Origin: Pseudomonas palleroniana | GTDB lineage: Bacteria > Pseudomonadota > Gammaproteobacteria > Pseudomonadales > Pseudomonadaceae | Direction: 5' to 3' | Length of the DNA: 64,000 nucleotides | NCBI RefSeq assembly: GCF_003031675.1 | Contig: NZ_PYWX01000053.1 | Coordinates: 1-64,000 of the forward strand | Shown: in pieces, positions 25,435-33,630 of the stretch | Layout: each line of letters begins with the position of its first letter | Numbering within the stretch: position 1 is the stretch's first letter | The notes under the pieces: model-generated | Seen by the model: only the letters and a program-made list of their open reading frames with translations | Databases searched by the model: none | What the model was told of the DNA's origin: nothing | Made by a program: the position numbers and the translations under genes

Positions 25435-25974
25435 ATGGCACGACTACAAGAGATTTACCGGAAGGAAATCGCCCCTAAGCTTAAGGAAGAACTTAAGCTT
25501 GGGAACGTGATGGAAGTTCCGCGCGTTACCAAAATCACCCTGAACATGGGTCTGGGCGAAGCGATCGGCGACAAAAAAGTCATCGAGCACGCTGTTGCTG
25601 ACCTGGAAAAGATCACCGGCCAAAAAGTCGTTGTGACCTACGCTCGGAAATCCATCGCTGGCTTTAAAGTCCGTGAAGGTTGGCCGATCGGCGTCAAGGT
25701 AACTCTGCGCCGTGAGCGTATGTACGAATTCCTGGATCGTCTGCTGTCGATCTCCCTGCCTCGGGTTCGCGACTTCCGCGGCCTGAATGCCAAGTCCTTC
25801 GATGGTCGTGGTAACTACAGCATGGGCGTGAAAGAGCAGATCATCTTCCCGGAAATCGACTACGACAAGATCGATGCTCTCCGCGGTCTGGACATCACCC
25901 TGACCACCACTGCCAAGAACGATGATGAAGGTCGCGCCCTGCTGCGTGCTTTCAAATTCCCGTTCCGCAACTGA
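25435..25974 (+). CDS. rplE: 50S ribosomal protein L5
   Basis: 5S rRNA-binding protein of the central protuberance that touches P-site tRNA. 179 residues with TLNMGLGEAIGDKKV, the KSIAGFKVREGWPIG segment and the C-terminal FPEIDYDKID. In E. coli S8 represses the spc operon by binding near the start of rplE; I could not confirm such a fold here. Confidence 0.98.
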   Translation: MARLQEIYRKEIAPKLKEELKLGNVMEVPRVTKITLNMGLGEAIGDKKVIEHAVADLEKITGQKVVVTYARKSIAGFKVREGWPIGVKVTLRRERMYEFLDRLLSISLPRVRDFRGLNAKSFDGRGNYSMGVKEQIIFPEIDYDKIDALRGLDITLTTTAKNDDEGRALLRAFKFPFRN

Positions 25975-25987
25975 TTGGAGTAGGACC

Positions 25988-26293
25988 ATGGCCAAGATGA
26001 GCATGAAAAACCGCGAGCTGAAGCGTCAGCTCACGGTTGCCAAGTACGCCAAGAAGCGTGCAGCACTGAAAGCAATCATCGTTGATCTGAACGCAAGTCC
26101 AGAAGCGCGTTGGGAAGCTACAGTTGCCCTGCAGAAGCAGCCACGTGACGCAAGCGCTTCGCGCATGCGTAACCGCTGCCGCCTGACCGGTCGTCCACAC
26201 GGCGTTTACCGCAAGTTCGGCCTCGGCCGTAACAAACTGCGTGAAGCGGCAATGCGTGGTGACGTACCAGGTCTGGTTAAAGCCAGCTGGTAA
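25988..26293 (+). CDS. rpsN: 30S ribosomal protein S14 (zinc-free type)
   Basis: 30S head protein, 101 residues, the long form without the CXXC zinc ribbon: in the conserved region RNRCRLTGRPHGVYRKFGL only a single cysteine remains. This form does not need zinc. A terminator and new promoter follow, separating it from rpsH. Confidence 0.96.
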   Translation: MAKMSMKNRELKRQLTVAKYAKKRAALKAIIVDLNASPEARWEATVALQKQPRDASASRMRNRCRLTGRPHGVYRKFGLGRNKLREAAMRGDVPGLVKASW

Positions 26294-26357
26294 GTACTTT
26301 CGAAGTCCAGGTGGTTGGCGTCGCAAGATAACGACCACCGGTGACCTTGAATCTGGA

Positions 26358-26382
26358 ACAAGCCCCTTTTGGGGCTTGTTTC
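26358..26382 (+). terminator. Terminator within the spc operon after rpsN
   Basis: ACAAGCCCC, TTTT, GGGGCTTGT then TTT. Its 3' arm and U-tract are shared with the -35 box of the rpsH promoter. Confidence 0.85.
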
Positions 26383-26404
26383 ATTTCCGGAGTGTGTCTA
26401 GAAT
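26376..26404 (+). promoter_or_regulatory. Sigma-70 promoter for rpsH to rpmJ
   Basis: TTGTTT (26376-26381), 17-base spacer, TAGAAT (26399-26404), then a GC-rich discriminator CCCGGCTCGCC. The -35 element is built from the end of the preceding terminator. The leader to rpsH is about 90 bases with no other obvious element. Confidence 0.65.
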
Positions 26405-26501
26405 ACCCGGCTCGCCTGAGCCCGTGTTTTCTATGCCCGGAGATTCTCGGCGACATATGTAGCCGCAAGGCTAATTTTTTTGTATTAGGAGCGTCTAGCC
26501 C

Positions 26502-26894
26502 ATGAGTATGCAGGACCCGTTAGCGGACATGCTAACTCGTATCCGTAATGCCCAGATGGCTGAAAAGTCCGTCGTAAGCATGCCATCTTCCAAGTTGAAG
26601 GTAGCTGTTGCCAAAGTCCTGAAAGACGAAGGCTACATTGCGGGTTATCAGATCAGCAGCGATGTAAAAGCACTGCTGTCCATCGAGCTGAAGTACTTCG
26701 AAGGCCGTTCGGTCATCGAGGAAGTGAAGCGCGTTAGCCGTCCAGGCCTGCGTCAGTACAAGTCCGCTGAAGATCTGCCGAAAGTTCGTGGCGGTCTGGG
26801 CGTGTCTATCGTCTCCACCAACAAAGGTGTGATGACTGATCGTGCTGCGCGCGCTGCCGGTGTCGGCGGCGAAGTTCTTTGCACTGTGTTCTAA
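26502..26894 (+). CDS. rpsH: 30S ribosomal protein S8
   Basis: Primary 16S rRNA-binding protein and, in E. coli, the repressor of the spc operon. 130 residues, MSMQDPLADMLTRIRNAQ at the start and the C-terminal GLGVSIVSTNKGVMTD signature. First gene after the internal terminator/promoter of the operon. Confidence 0.98.
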   Translation: MSMQDPLADMLTRIRNAQMAEKSVVSMPSSKLKVAVAKVLKDEGYIAGYQISSDVKALLSIELKYFEGRSVIEEVKRVSRPGLRQYKSAEDLPKVRGGLGVSIVSTNKGVMTDRAARAAGVGGEVLCTVF

Positions 26895-26906
26895 GGGGGG
26901 ATAAGC

Positions 26907-27440
26907 ATGTCTCGCGTCGCTAAGAACCCCGTTAAGCTGCCGGCCGGTGTCGAAGTCAAATTCGCAGGCCAACAGCTTTCGGTGAAGGGTGCCAAGGGTA
27001 CTCTTGAACTGAACATCCATTCGTCCGTTGAGATCGTTGAAGAAGCCGGTGAGCTGCGTTTTGCCGCTCGCAATGGCGATCAACAAACTCGCGCAATGGC
27101 CGGTACCACGCGTGCGTTGGTAAACAACATGGTCCAAGGCGTAAGCCAAGGCTTCGAGCGTAAGCTCCAGCTGGTCGGTGTTGGTTACAAAGCGCAAGCA
27201 AAAGGCACGGTTTTGAACCTGGCCCTTGGCTTCTCGCACCCAGTGGATTACGAACTGCCGGAAGGCATCACCGCTGAGACCCCTAGCCAGACCGATATCC
27301 TGATCAAGGGCATCGATAAGCAGCTGGTAGGTCAAGTGGCCGCTGAGATCCGCGACTTCCGTCCACCAGAGCCGTACAAAGGCAAAGGTGTGCGCTACGC
27401 GGACGAAGTCGTCCGTCGTAAAGAAGCCAAGAAGAAGTAG
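26907..27440 (+). CDS. rplF: 50S ribosomal protein L6
   Basis: L6 sits near the sarcin-ricin loop and factor-binding site. 177 residues, two repeated domains, with the C-terminal signature RPPEPYKGKGVRY. ATG 26907 is 12 bases after rpsH. Confidence 0.98.
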   Translation: MSRVAKNPVKLPAGVEVKFAGQQLSVKGAKGTLELNIHSSVEIVEEAGELRFAARNGDQQTRAMAGTTRALVNNMVQGVSQGFERKLQLVGVGYKAQAKGTVLNLALGFSHPVDYELPEGITAETPSQTDILIKGIDKQLVGQVAAEIRDFRPPEPYKGKGVRYADEVVRRKEAKKK

Positions 27441-27450
27441 GGCATAGCAA

Positions 27451-27801
27451 ATGACCGACAAAAAAGTTACTCGACTGCGTCGCGCTCGCAAAGCACGCCT
27501 GAAAATGCACGAACTCGAAGTCGTGCGTCTCTGCGTGTTCCGCTCGTCGCAGCACATCTACGCCCAGGTCATCTCGGCCGACGGCAACAAAGTCCTGGCA
27601 AGCGCCTCGACTTTGGATAAAGAACTGCGTGATGGTGCCACCGGCAACATCGACGCGGCCACAAAGGTTGGCCAGCTGGTCGCTACGCGTGCTAAGGCCG
27701 CTGGCGTCTCGCAAGTGGCTTTCGACCGCTCTGGCTTCAAGTACCACGGCCGCGTTAAAGCGCTGGCTGATGCTGCTCGTGAAGCTGGGCTGGAGTTCTA
27801 A
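27451..27801 (+). CDS. rplR: 50S ribosomal protein L18
   Basis: 5S rRNA-binding protein of the central protuberance, 116 residues. It starts MTDKKVTRLRRARKARLKM and ends with the conserved FDRSGFKYHGRVKALADAAR. rpsE follows after 3 bases. Confidence 0.97.
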   Translation: MTDKKVTRLRRARKARLKMHELEVVRLCVFRSSQHIYAQVISADGNKVLASASTLDKELRDGATGNIDAATKVGQLVATRAKAAGVSQVAFDRSGFKYHGRVKALADAAREAGLEF

Positions 27802-27804
27802 GTT

Positions 27805-28305
27805 ATGTCAAATAACGACCAAAAGCGCGACGAAGGCTACATTGAGAAGCTGGTTCAAGTTAACCGCGTAGCCAAAACCGTTAAAGGCGGCCGTATCTTC
27901 ACTTTCACCGCGTTGACCGTGGTAGGTGATGGTAAAGGGCGTGTTGGCTTCGGCCGTGGCAAGTCGCGTGAAGTGCCTGCTGCGATCCAGAAGGCAATGG
28001 AAGCTGCTCGTCGCAACATGATCCAAGTTGATCTGAACGGCACCACTCTGCAGTACGCAATGAAGTCCGCCCATGGCGCTTCGAAGGTATACATGCAGCC
28101 TGCTTCTGAAGGTACCGGTATCATCGCTGGCGGCGCTATGCGTGCTGTCCTCGAAGTTGCTGGCGTTCAGAACGTTCTGGCCAAGTGCTACGGCTCGACT
28201 AACCCAGTAAACGTGGTTCACGCCACTTTCAAGGGTTTGAAAGCTATGCAATCTCCTGAGTCCATCGCTGCCAAGCGTGGCCTGACTGTCAAGGAGATCT
28301 TCTGA
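27805..28305 (+). CDS. rpsE: 30S ribosomal protein S5
   Basis: Decoding-fidelity protein, 166 residues. The spectinomycin-binding loop [13 protein letters not shown] looks like the drug-sensitive form. The double-stranded RNA-binding-like domain and the motif [16 protein letters not shown] are intact. Confidence 0.98.
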
Positions 28306-28307
28306 TC

Positions 28308-28484
28308 ATGGCTACCGTTAAAGTAACGCTGATCAAAAGCATGACCGGCCGCATCCCTAACCACAAACTGTGCGTTAAAGGTTTGGGTCTGCGTCGCATC
28401 GGTCACACTGTAGAAGTCCAGGATACTCCCGAGAATCGCGGGATGATCAACAAGGCTTACTACATGCTGCGTGTAGAGGGTTAA
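28308..28484 (+). CDS. rpmD: 50S ribosomal protein L30
   Basis: 58-residue protein starting [17 protein letters not shown] and ending YYMLRVEG. The segment [18 protein letters not shown] is the family signature. It lies 2 bases after rpsE and 3 before rplO, in the standard place between S5 and L15. Confidence 0.96.
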
Positions 28485-28487
28485 TCG

Positions 28488-28925
28488 ATGAAACTCAATG
28501 ATCTGAGTCCAGCGCCGGGTTCCCGTCGCGAAAAGCATCGTCCGGGCCGTGGTATCGGTAGCGGTTTGGGTAAGACTGGTGGCCGCGGTCACAAAGGTCA
28601 GACCTCCCGTTCCGGTGGCACCATTGCTCCAGGCTTTGAAGGCGGTCAACAGCCGCTGCATCGTCGCCTGCCTAAGTTCGGTTTCGTATCCCTGAAAGCC
28701 ATGGATCGCGCAGAAGTGCGTCTGTCCGAGCTGGCTAAAGTGGACGGCGACATCGTTACTCTGCAGACCCTGAAAGATGCCAACGTGATCAACGTCAACG
28801 TACAGCGCGTGAAAATCATGCTGTCCGGTGAAGTGGCTCGCGCTGTCACTATCGGCAAGGGAATCGGCGCCACCAAAGGTGCGCGTTCGGCTATCGAAGC
28901 AGCTGGCGGCAAGTTCGAGGAATAA
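28488..28925 (+). CDS. rplO: 50S ribosomal protein L15
   Basis: Late-assembly 50S protein, 145 residues. The glycine- and arginine-rich N-terminal half (SRREKHRPGRGIGSGLGKTG) is the usual RNA-penetrating extension; the C-terminal half is globular. The TAA stop is followed directly by the secY ATG. Confidence 0.97.
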   Translation: MKLNDLSPAPGSRREKHRPGRGIGSGLGKTGGRGHKGQTSRSGGTIAPGFEGGQQPLHRRLPKFGFVSLKAMDRAEVRLSELAKVDGDIVTLQTLKDANVINVNVQRVKIMLSGEVARAVTIGKGIGATKGARSAIEAAGGKFEE

Positions 28926-30254
28926 ATGGCTAAGCAAGGTGCTCTCTCTGCGCTCGGCAAAGGCGGTATGTCTGAACTTTGGGCACGTCTGCGTTTTCTG
29001 TTCCTGGCGATTATCGTCTACCGAATAGGCGCACACATCCCGGTTCCAGGTATCAACCCGGACCGACTCGCAGACCTGTTTCGACAGAATGAGGGGACCA
29101 TTCTTAGCTTGTTCAACATGTTTTCCGGCGGCGCGCTGGAACGGATGAGCATCTTTGCATTGGGGATCATGCCGTACATTTCGGCATCGATCATCATGCA
29201 GCTGATGACCGCCGTCAGCCCGCAGTTGGAGCAGTTGAAGAAGGAAGGTGAAGCTGGCCGTCGCAAGATTAGCCAGTACACCCGCTACGGCACTGTCGTC
29301 CTTGCCCTGGTTCAAGCTATCGGCATGTCCGTTGGCCTGGCAGGGCAGGGCGTTGCGTTCACTGGTGACTTTGGCTTCTATTTCGTCGCGGTATCCACTT
29401 TTGTGGCTGGTGCGATGTTCATGATGTGGCTGGGTGAGCAGATTACTGAGCGTGGTGTTGGTAACGGTATCTCGATGTTGATTTTCGCAGGTATCGTCGC
29501 CGGTCTTCCGAGGGCAATTGGGCAGTCTTTCGAGTCTGCGCGTCAGGGTGATATCAATATCTTCGCCTTGGTTGCCATCGGTTTGCTGGCAGTAGCGATT
29601 ATCGGTTTTGTGGTGTTCATTGAGCGTGGCCAGCGTCGTATCGCTGTTCACTACGCCAAGCGTCAGCAGGGCCGTAAGGTTTTTGCTGCGCAGACCAGCC
29701 ACTTGCCGCTGAAAGTGAATATGGCCGGTGTTATCCCGGCAATTTTCGCGAGCAGCATTTTGCTGTTTCCGGCTTCGTTGGGTACCTGGTTTGGTCAGTC
29801 TGAAAATATGGGCTGGCTGCAGGACCTTTCTCAGTCGATCGCTCCTGGTCAGCCGTTGAATATTCTGCTGTTTAGTGCAGGGATTATTTTCTTCTGCTTC
29901 TTCTATACGGCGTTGATGTTCAATCCGAAAGACGTAGCGGAAAACCTGAAGAAGTCCGGTGCCTTTATTCCGGGCATCCGTCCAGGTGAGCAGTCGGCAC
30001 GCTACATTGATGGCGTTCTGACTCGTTTGACCCTGTTCGGTGCTCTATATATGACGGCCGTGTGCCTGTTGCCCCAGTTCCTTGTGGTCGCAGCAAACGT
30101 TCCGTTCTACCTTGGCGGGACCTCGTTGCTGATCGTGGTCGTGGTTGTGATGGACTTCATGTCCCAAGTACAATCGCACCTCGTTTCGCACCAGTACGAA
30201 TCCCTGATGAAGAAAGCCAACCTGAAGGGTTACGGCAGCGGCATGTTGCGCTGA
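28926..30254 (+). CDS. secY: Preprotein translocase subunit SecY
   Basis: Channel-forming subunit of the Sec translocon in the inner membrane; partner of SecE encoded at 3142. 442 residues with ten predicted membrane spans, the plug-region sequence after span 1 (HIPVPGINPDRLADLF), and the cytoplasmic loop ISQYTRYGTVVLALVQ and GNGISMLIFAGIVAGLP signatures. It starts with no gap after rplO, so translation is probably coupled. Confidence 0.98.
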   Translation: MAKQGALSALGKGGMSELWARLRFLFLAIIVYRIGAHIPVPGINPDRLADLFRQNEGTILSLFNMFSGGALERMSIFALGIMPYISASIIMQLMTAVSPQLEQLKKEGEAGRRKISQYTRYGTVVLALVQAIGMSVGLAGQGVAFTGDFGFYFVAVSTFVAGAMFMMWLGEQITERGVGNGISMLIFAGIVAGLPRAIGQSFESARQGDINIFALVAIGLLAVAIIGFVVFIERGQRRIAVHYAKRQQGRKVFAAQTSHLPLKVNMAGVIPAIFASSILLFPASLGTWFGQSENMGWLQDLSQSIAPGQPLNILLFSAGIIFFCFFYTALMFNPKDVAENLKKSGAFIPGIRPGEQSARYIDGVLTRLTLFGALYMTAVCLLPQFLVVAANVPFYLGGTSLLIVVVVVMDFMSQVQSHLVSHQYESLMKKANLKGYGSGMLR

Positions 30255-30281
30255 GTACCCATAAGGTTCGAGGAGTTGGTG

Positions 30282-30398
30282 ATGAAAGTTCGTGCATCGG
30301 TGAAAAAGCTGTGCCGTAACTGCAAGATTATTCGCCGCGAAGGTGTTGTTCGAGTAATTTGCAGCGCGGAACCGCGTCACAAACAGCGCCAAGGCTGA
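30282..30398 (+). CDS. rpmJ: 50S ribosomal protein L36 (zinc-binding type)
   Basis: 38-residue protein starting [15 protein letters not shown]. The zinc ligands C11, C14, C27 and H32 are present, so this is the C+ form. Some pseudomonads keep a cysteine-free copy under Zur control elsewhere. GAGGAG precedes the ATG at 30282. Last gene of the spc group. Confidence 0.96.
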
Positions 30399-30415
30399 GT
30401 GTGATCCGCTTGAAG

Positions 30416-30439
30416 CCCGGCAGCTAGTGCGCTGCCGGG
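30416..30439 (+). terminator. Hairpin after rpmJ (weak terminator)
   Basis: CCCGGCAGC, TAGTGC, GCTGCCGGG: a perfect 9-bp stem. The following TTGATTATTTG is only partly U-rich, so termination may be incomplete. The same bases form the -35 box of the rpsM promoter. Confidence 0.65.
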
Positions 30440-30468
30440 TTGATTATTTGTTATTACAGCGATATTAT
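30440..30468 (+). promoter_or_regulatory. Sigma-70 promoter of the alpha operon
   Basis: TTGATT (30440-30445), 17-base spacer, TATTAT (30463-30468), starting one base after the stem of the rpmJ hairpin. The roughly 55-base leader before rpsM can pair CGCCC (about 30473) with GGGCG (about 30496); in E. coli S4 represses this operon through a leader pseudoknot, which I could not verify here. Confidence 0.7.
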
Positions 30469-30527
30469 CTCGCGCCCTATTTCTTGGCTTCCGGGGCGTA
30501 GGTAGCTGTCAATTGGAGTCCCACTGA

Positions 30528-30884
30528 ATGGCCCGTATTGCAGGCGTTAACATTCCAGATAACAAGCACACTGTTATCTCGCTGACCTACATCTATGGTG
30601 TTGGTCGCACTACTGCGCAGAAGATTTGCGCAGTTGCTGGGGTAAACCCAGCCGCTAAGATCAAGGATCTGAGCGACGAGCAGATTGAACAGCTGCGTGG
30701 CGAAGTGGCGAAGTTCACCACTGAAGGTGACCTGCGTCGCGAAATCAACATGAAAATCAAGCGTTTGATGGACCTCGGTTGCTATCGCGGTCTGCGTCAT
30801 CGTCGTGGTCTTCCAGTACGCGGTCAGCGTACCAAGACTAACGCGCGTACCCGTAAAGGTCCGCGTAAGCCGATCCGCAAGTAA
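30528..30884 (+). CDS. rpsM: 30S ribosomal protein S13
   Basis: 30S head protein making bridges to the 50S subunit. 118 residues starting MARIAGVNIPDNKHTVISL and ending in the basic RGLPVRGQRTKTNARTRKG tail that contacts P-site tRNA. First gene of the alpha operon. Confidence 0.98.
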   Translation: MARIAGVNIPDNKHTVISLTYIYGVGRTTAQKICAVAGVNPAAKIKDLSDEQIEQLRGEVAKFTTEGDLRREINMKIKRLMDLGCYRGLRHRRGLPVRGQRTKTNARTRKGPRKPIRK

Positions 30885-30914
30885 TCGCCCCAGCGAATCG
30901 ACAGGAAAATTATC

Positions 30915-31304
30915 ATGGCAAAACCTGCTGCTCGTCCTCGTAAAAAAGTTAAAAAGACAGTGGTTGATGGCATCGCCCACATCCATGCTTCTTTTAACAA
31001 CACCATCGTGACCATCACCGACCGTCAAGGTAATGCGCTTTCTTGGGCTACCTCTGGTGGTTCGGGTTTCCGCGGTTCCCGCAAGTCCACTCCGTTCGCT
31101 GCTCAAGTAGCTGCTGAACGTGCTGGTCAAGCTGCGCTGGAATATGGCCTGAAAAACCTCGACGTTAACGTCAAGGGTCCAGGTCCAGGTCGTGAGTCCG
31201 CTGTCCGTGCTTTGAACGGCTGTGGCTATAAGATCGCCAGCATCACCGACGTGACGCCAATCCCGCACAACGGGTGCCGTCCGCCGAAGAAGCGCCGCGT
31301 GTAA
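30915..31304 (+). CDS. rpsK: 30S ribosomal protein S11
   Basis: Platform protein near the mRNA exit, 129 residues. AHIHASFNNTIVTITDRQGN and the C-terminal signature DVTPIPHNGCRPPKKRRV are intact. Confidence 0.98.
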   Translation: MAKPAARPRKKVKKTVVDGIAHIHASFNNTIVTITDRQGNALSWATSGGSGFRGSRKSTPFAAQVAAERAGQAALEYGLKNLDVNVKGPGPGRESAVRALNGCGYKIASITDVTPIPHNGCRPPKKRRV

Positions 31305-31322
31305 TCCAGGAGATTGTAAAGA

Positions 31323-31943
31323 ATGGCTCGTTACATTGGTCCAAAATGCAAACTCGCTCGTCGCGAGGGCACCGATCTCTTCCTGAAGAGCGGCGTGCGC
31401 GCGATCGAATCGAAGTGCAACATTGAAGCAGCACCTGGTATCCACGGCCAACGCCGCGGTCGCCAGTCCGACTACGGCACCCAACTGCGTGAAAAGCAGA
31501 AGGTCCGTCGTATCTACGGCGTTCTCGAGCGTCAGTTCAGCGGCTACTACAAAGAAGCTGCTGGCAAGAAAGGTGCAACCGGTGAAAACCTGCTGCAACT
31601 GCTCGAATGCCGTCTGGACAACGTTGTATACCGTATGGGCTTTGGTTCGACTCGTGCCGAATCCCGTCAGTTGGTATCGCACAAGTCGATCAGCGTTAAC
31701 GGTCAGACCGTAAACGTTCCGTCCTACCAGGTTCGTGCTGGTGACGTGGTCGCAGTTCGCGAGAAAGCAAAAAACCAGCTTCGCATTGTCCAAGCTCTCG
31801 ATCTGTGTGCCCAACGTGGCCGCGTAGAATGGGTAGAAGTAGACACTGAGAAGAAGTCGGGCGTTTTCAAGAACGTTCCTGCTCGCAGTGATCTGTCCGC
31901 CGACATCAACGAAAGCCTGATTGTCGAGCTCTACTCCAAGTAA
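31323..31943 (+). CDS. rpsD: 30S ribosomal protein S4
   Basis: S4 nucleates 30S assembly, helps unwind mRNA at the entry channel and represses the alpha operon in E. coli. 206 residues with the S4 RNA-binding domain around residues 95-155 (ECRLDNVVYRMGFGSTRAE). The N-terminal region lacks a full four-cysteine zinc site, as in E. coli. Confidence 0.98.
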   Translation: MARYIGPKCKLARREGTDLFLKSGVRAIESKCNIEAAPGIHGQRRGRQSDYGTQLREKQKVRRIYGVLERQFSGYYKEAAGKKGATGENLLQLLECRLDNVVYRMGFGSTRAESRQLVSHKSISVNGQTVNVPSYQVRAGDVVAVREKAKNQLRIVQALDLCAQRGRVEWVEVDTEKKSGVFKNVPARSDLSADINESLIVELYSK

Positions 31944-31965
31944 GGGCTAGAAAATAGGTGCATCC

Positions 31966-32967
31966 ATGCAGATTTCGGTAAATGAGTTCCTGACACCCCG
32001 CCACATTGATGTGCAGGTTGTCAGTCCAACCCGCGCCAAGATCACTCTCGAGCCTCTCGAGCGTGGTTTTGGCCACACCCTGGGCAACGCGCTGCGCCGC
32101 ATCCTGTTGTCCTCAATGCCCGGCTGTGCAGTAGTCGAGGCCGAGATTGACGGTGTGCTCCACGAGTACAGCGCCATCGAAGGTGTACAGGAAGACGTAA
32201 TTGAAATCCTGTTGAACCTTAAAGGTCTGGCTATCAAGCTGCACGGCCGTGACGAAGTTACGCTGACCTTGTCGAAGAAGGGTTCGGGGGTGGTTACCGC
32301 TGCCGATATTCAGCTGGATCATGATGTCGAGATCGTTAACCCCGATCACGTAATCGCTAACCTGGCGTCTAACGGCGCCCTGAACATGAAGCTCACCGTA
32401 GCTCGTGGTCGTGGTTATGAACCGGCCGACTCGCGTCAGAGCGATGAAGATGAAAGCCGCAGCATTGGTCGCTTGCAGCTTGACTCTTCGTTCAGCCCGG
32501 TTCGCCGTATCGCATACGTGGTGGAAAACGCCCGTGTCGAACAGCGCACCAACCTGGACAAGCTGGTTATTGATCTGGAAACCAACGGTACTCTGGACCC
32601 GGAAGAGGCTATCCGCCGCGCTGCAACCATTCTGCAACAGCAGTTGGCTGCGTTCGTCGACCTCAAAGGTGACAGCGAACCAGTGGTAATCGAGCAGGAA
32701 GACGAGATCGATCCGATCCTGCTTCGCCCGGTTGACGATCTGGAACTGACTGTACGTTCGGCTAACTGCCTTAAGGCGGAAAACATTTACTACATCGGCG
32801 ACCTGATTCAGCGTACCGAAGTAGAACTGTTGAAGACTCCGAACCTGGGCAAGAAATCCTTGACTGAAATCAAGGACGTTCTGGCCTCCCGCGGTCTGTC
32901 CCTCGGCATGCGCCTCGACAACTGGCCGCCTGCAAGTCTTAAGAAGGACGACAAGGCGACTGCCTGA
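31966..32967 (+). CDS. rpoA: DNA-directed RNA polymerase subunit alpha
   Basis: Dimer of this subunit seeds polymerase assembly; the C-terminal domain binds UP elements and activators. 333 residues: N-terminal assembly domain (GFGHTLGNALRRILLSSMPG), a flexible linker and the C-terminal domain from about residue 245 (LELTVRSANCLKAENIYYIGDL with NLGKKSLTEIKDVL). ATG 31966 follows a short gap after rpsD. Confidence 0.99.
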   Translation: MQISVNEFLTPRHIDVQVVSPTRAKITLEPLERGFGHTLGNALRRILLSSMPGCAVVEAEIDGVLHEYSAIEGVQEDVIEILLNLKGLAIKLHGRDEVTLTLSKKGSGVVTAADIQLDHDVEIVNPDHVIANLASNGALNMKLTVARGRGYEPADSRQSDEDESRSIGRLQLDSSFSPVRRIAYVVENARVEQRTNLDKLVIDLETNGTLDPEEAIRRAATILQQQLAAFVDLKGDSEPVVIEQEDEIDPILLRPVDDLELTVRSANCLKAENIYYIGDLIQRTEVELLKTPNLGKKSLTEIKDVLASRGLSLGMRLDNWPPASLKKDDKATA

Positions 32968-33008
32968 TCGTCGTAATCACCGAACGTGAGTTTGGTAAGG
33001 AATGAACC

Positions 33009-33395
33009 ATGCGTCATCGTAAAAGTGGTCGTCACCTGAGCCGTACCAGCTCGCACCGCAAGGCCATGTTCCAAAACATGGCGGTGTCGCTGTTCGAGCA
33101 CGAGCTGATCAAAACTACACTGCCGAAAGCTAAAGAACTGCGTCGCGTTGCTGAGCCGCTGATCACTTTGGCCAAGACAGACAGCCTGGCTAACCGCCGT
33201 CTGGCTTTCGACCGTACTCGTTCGAAAGCTATCGTTGGTAAGCTCTTCAACGACCTGGGCAAGCGTTACGCTACCCGTGAGGGTGGCTACCTGCGCATCC
33301 TCAAGTGCGGTTTCCGCGCTGGCGACAACGCGCCTATGGCGTACGTCGAGTTGGTTGATCGTGCTACTGCTGGCGAAGCTGTAAGCGCCGAGTAA
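33009..33395 (+). CDS. rplQ: 50S ribosomal protein L17
   Basis: 128 residues starting [20 protein letters not shown], with [14 protein letters not shown] at the C-terminus. Last gene of the alpha operon; a strong terminator follows and ends the 30-kb expression cluster. Confidence 0.98.
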
Positions 33396-33411
33396 GACGA
33401 CAAGCTGTAAT

Positions 33412-33441
33412 AAAAAACCGGGCCTAGTGCCCGGTTTTTTT
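33412..33441 (+). terminator. Terminator of the alpha operon
   Basis: AAAAACCGGGC, CTAGT, GCCCGGTTTTTTT: strong stem with U-tract, 17 bases after rplQ. Confidence 0.95.
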
Positions 33442-33512
33442 GTGCGTGTAAAAAGCGCGTTGGATACAAGTTTCCACAGGTGGCTCTTGGCACTATAGGG
33501 TTGGGGAGGTTG

Positions 33513-33527
33513 TTAGTAATTTTCTAT
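33513..33527 (+). promoter_or_regulatory. Possible OxyR half-site upstream of katA
   Basis: TTAG-N7-CTAT resembles one dyad (ATAG-N7-CTAT) of the four-part OxyR site, but the next two quarter-sites at the required 7-base spacing (TACG, GAAT) fit poorly. OxyR control of katA is known in pseudomonads, so the site is noted at low confidence. The rest of the 188-base gap is AT-rich with no clear promoter. Confidence 0.25.
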
Positions 33528-33630
33528 TGATGCTTACGATTTAATGAATTTGTAGACGTCATATTGATGGTCAATACTTCCTCCAAGCCGATTAGCCAGC
33601 AGTTCCAAGTCCGACCTGAGGAAATTGAAT

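Noticed and set aside
33442..33630. Full OxyR site before katA
   Set aside because: Only one of two dyads matches; the other quarter-sites fit poorly, so only a low-confidence half-site is listed.
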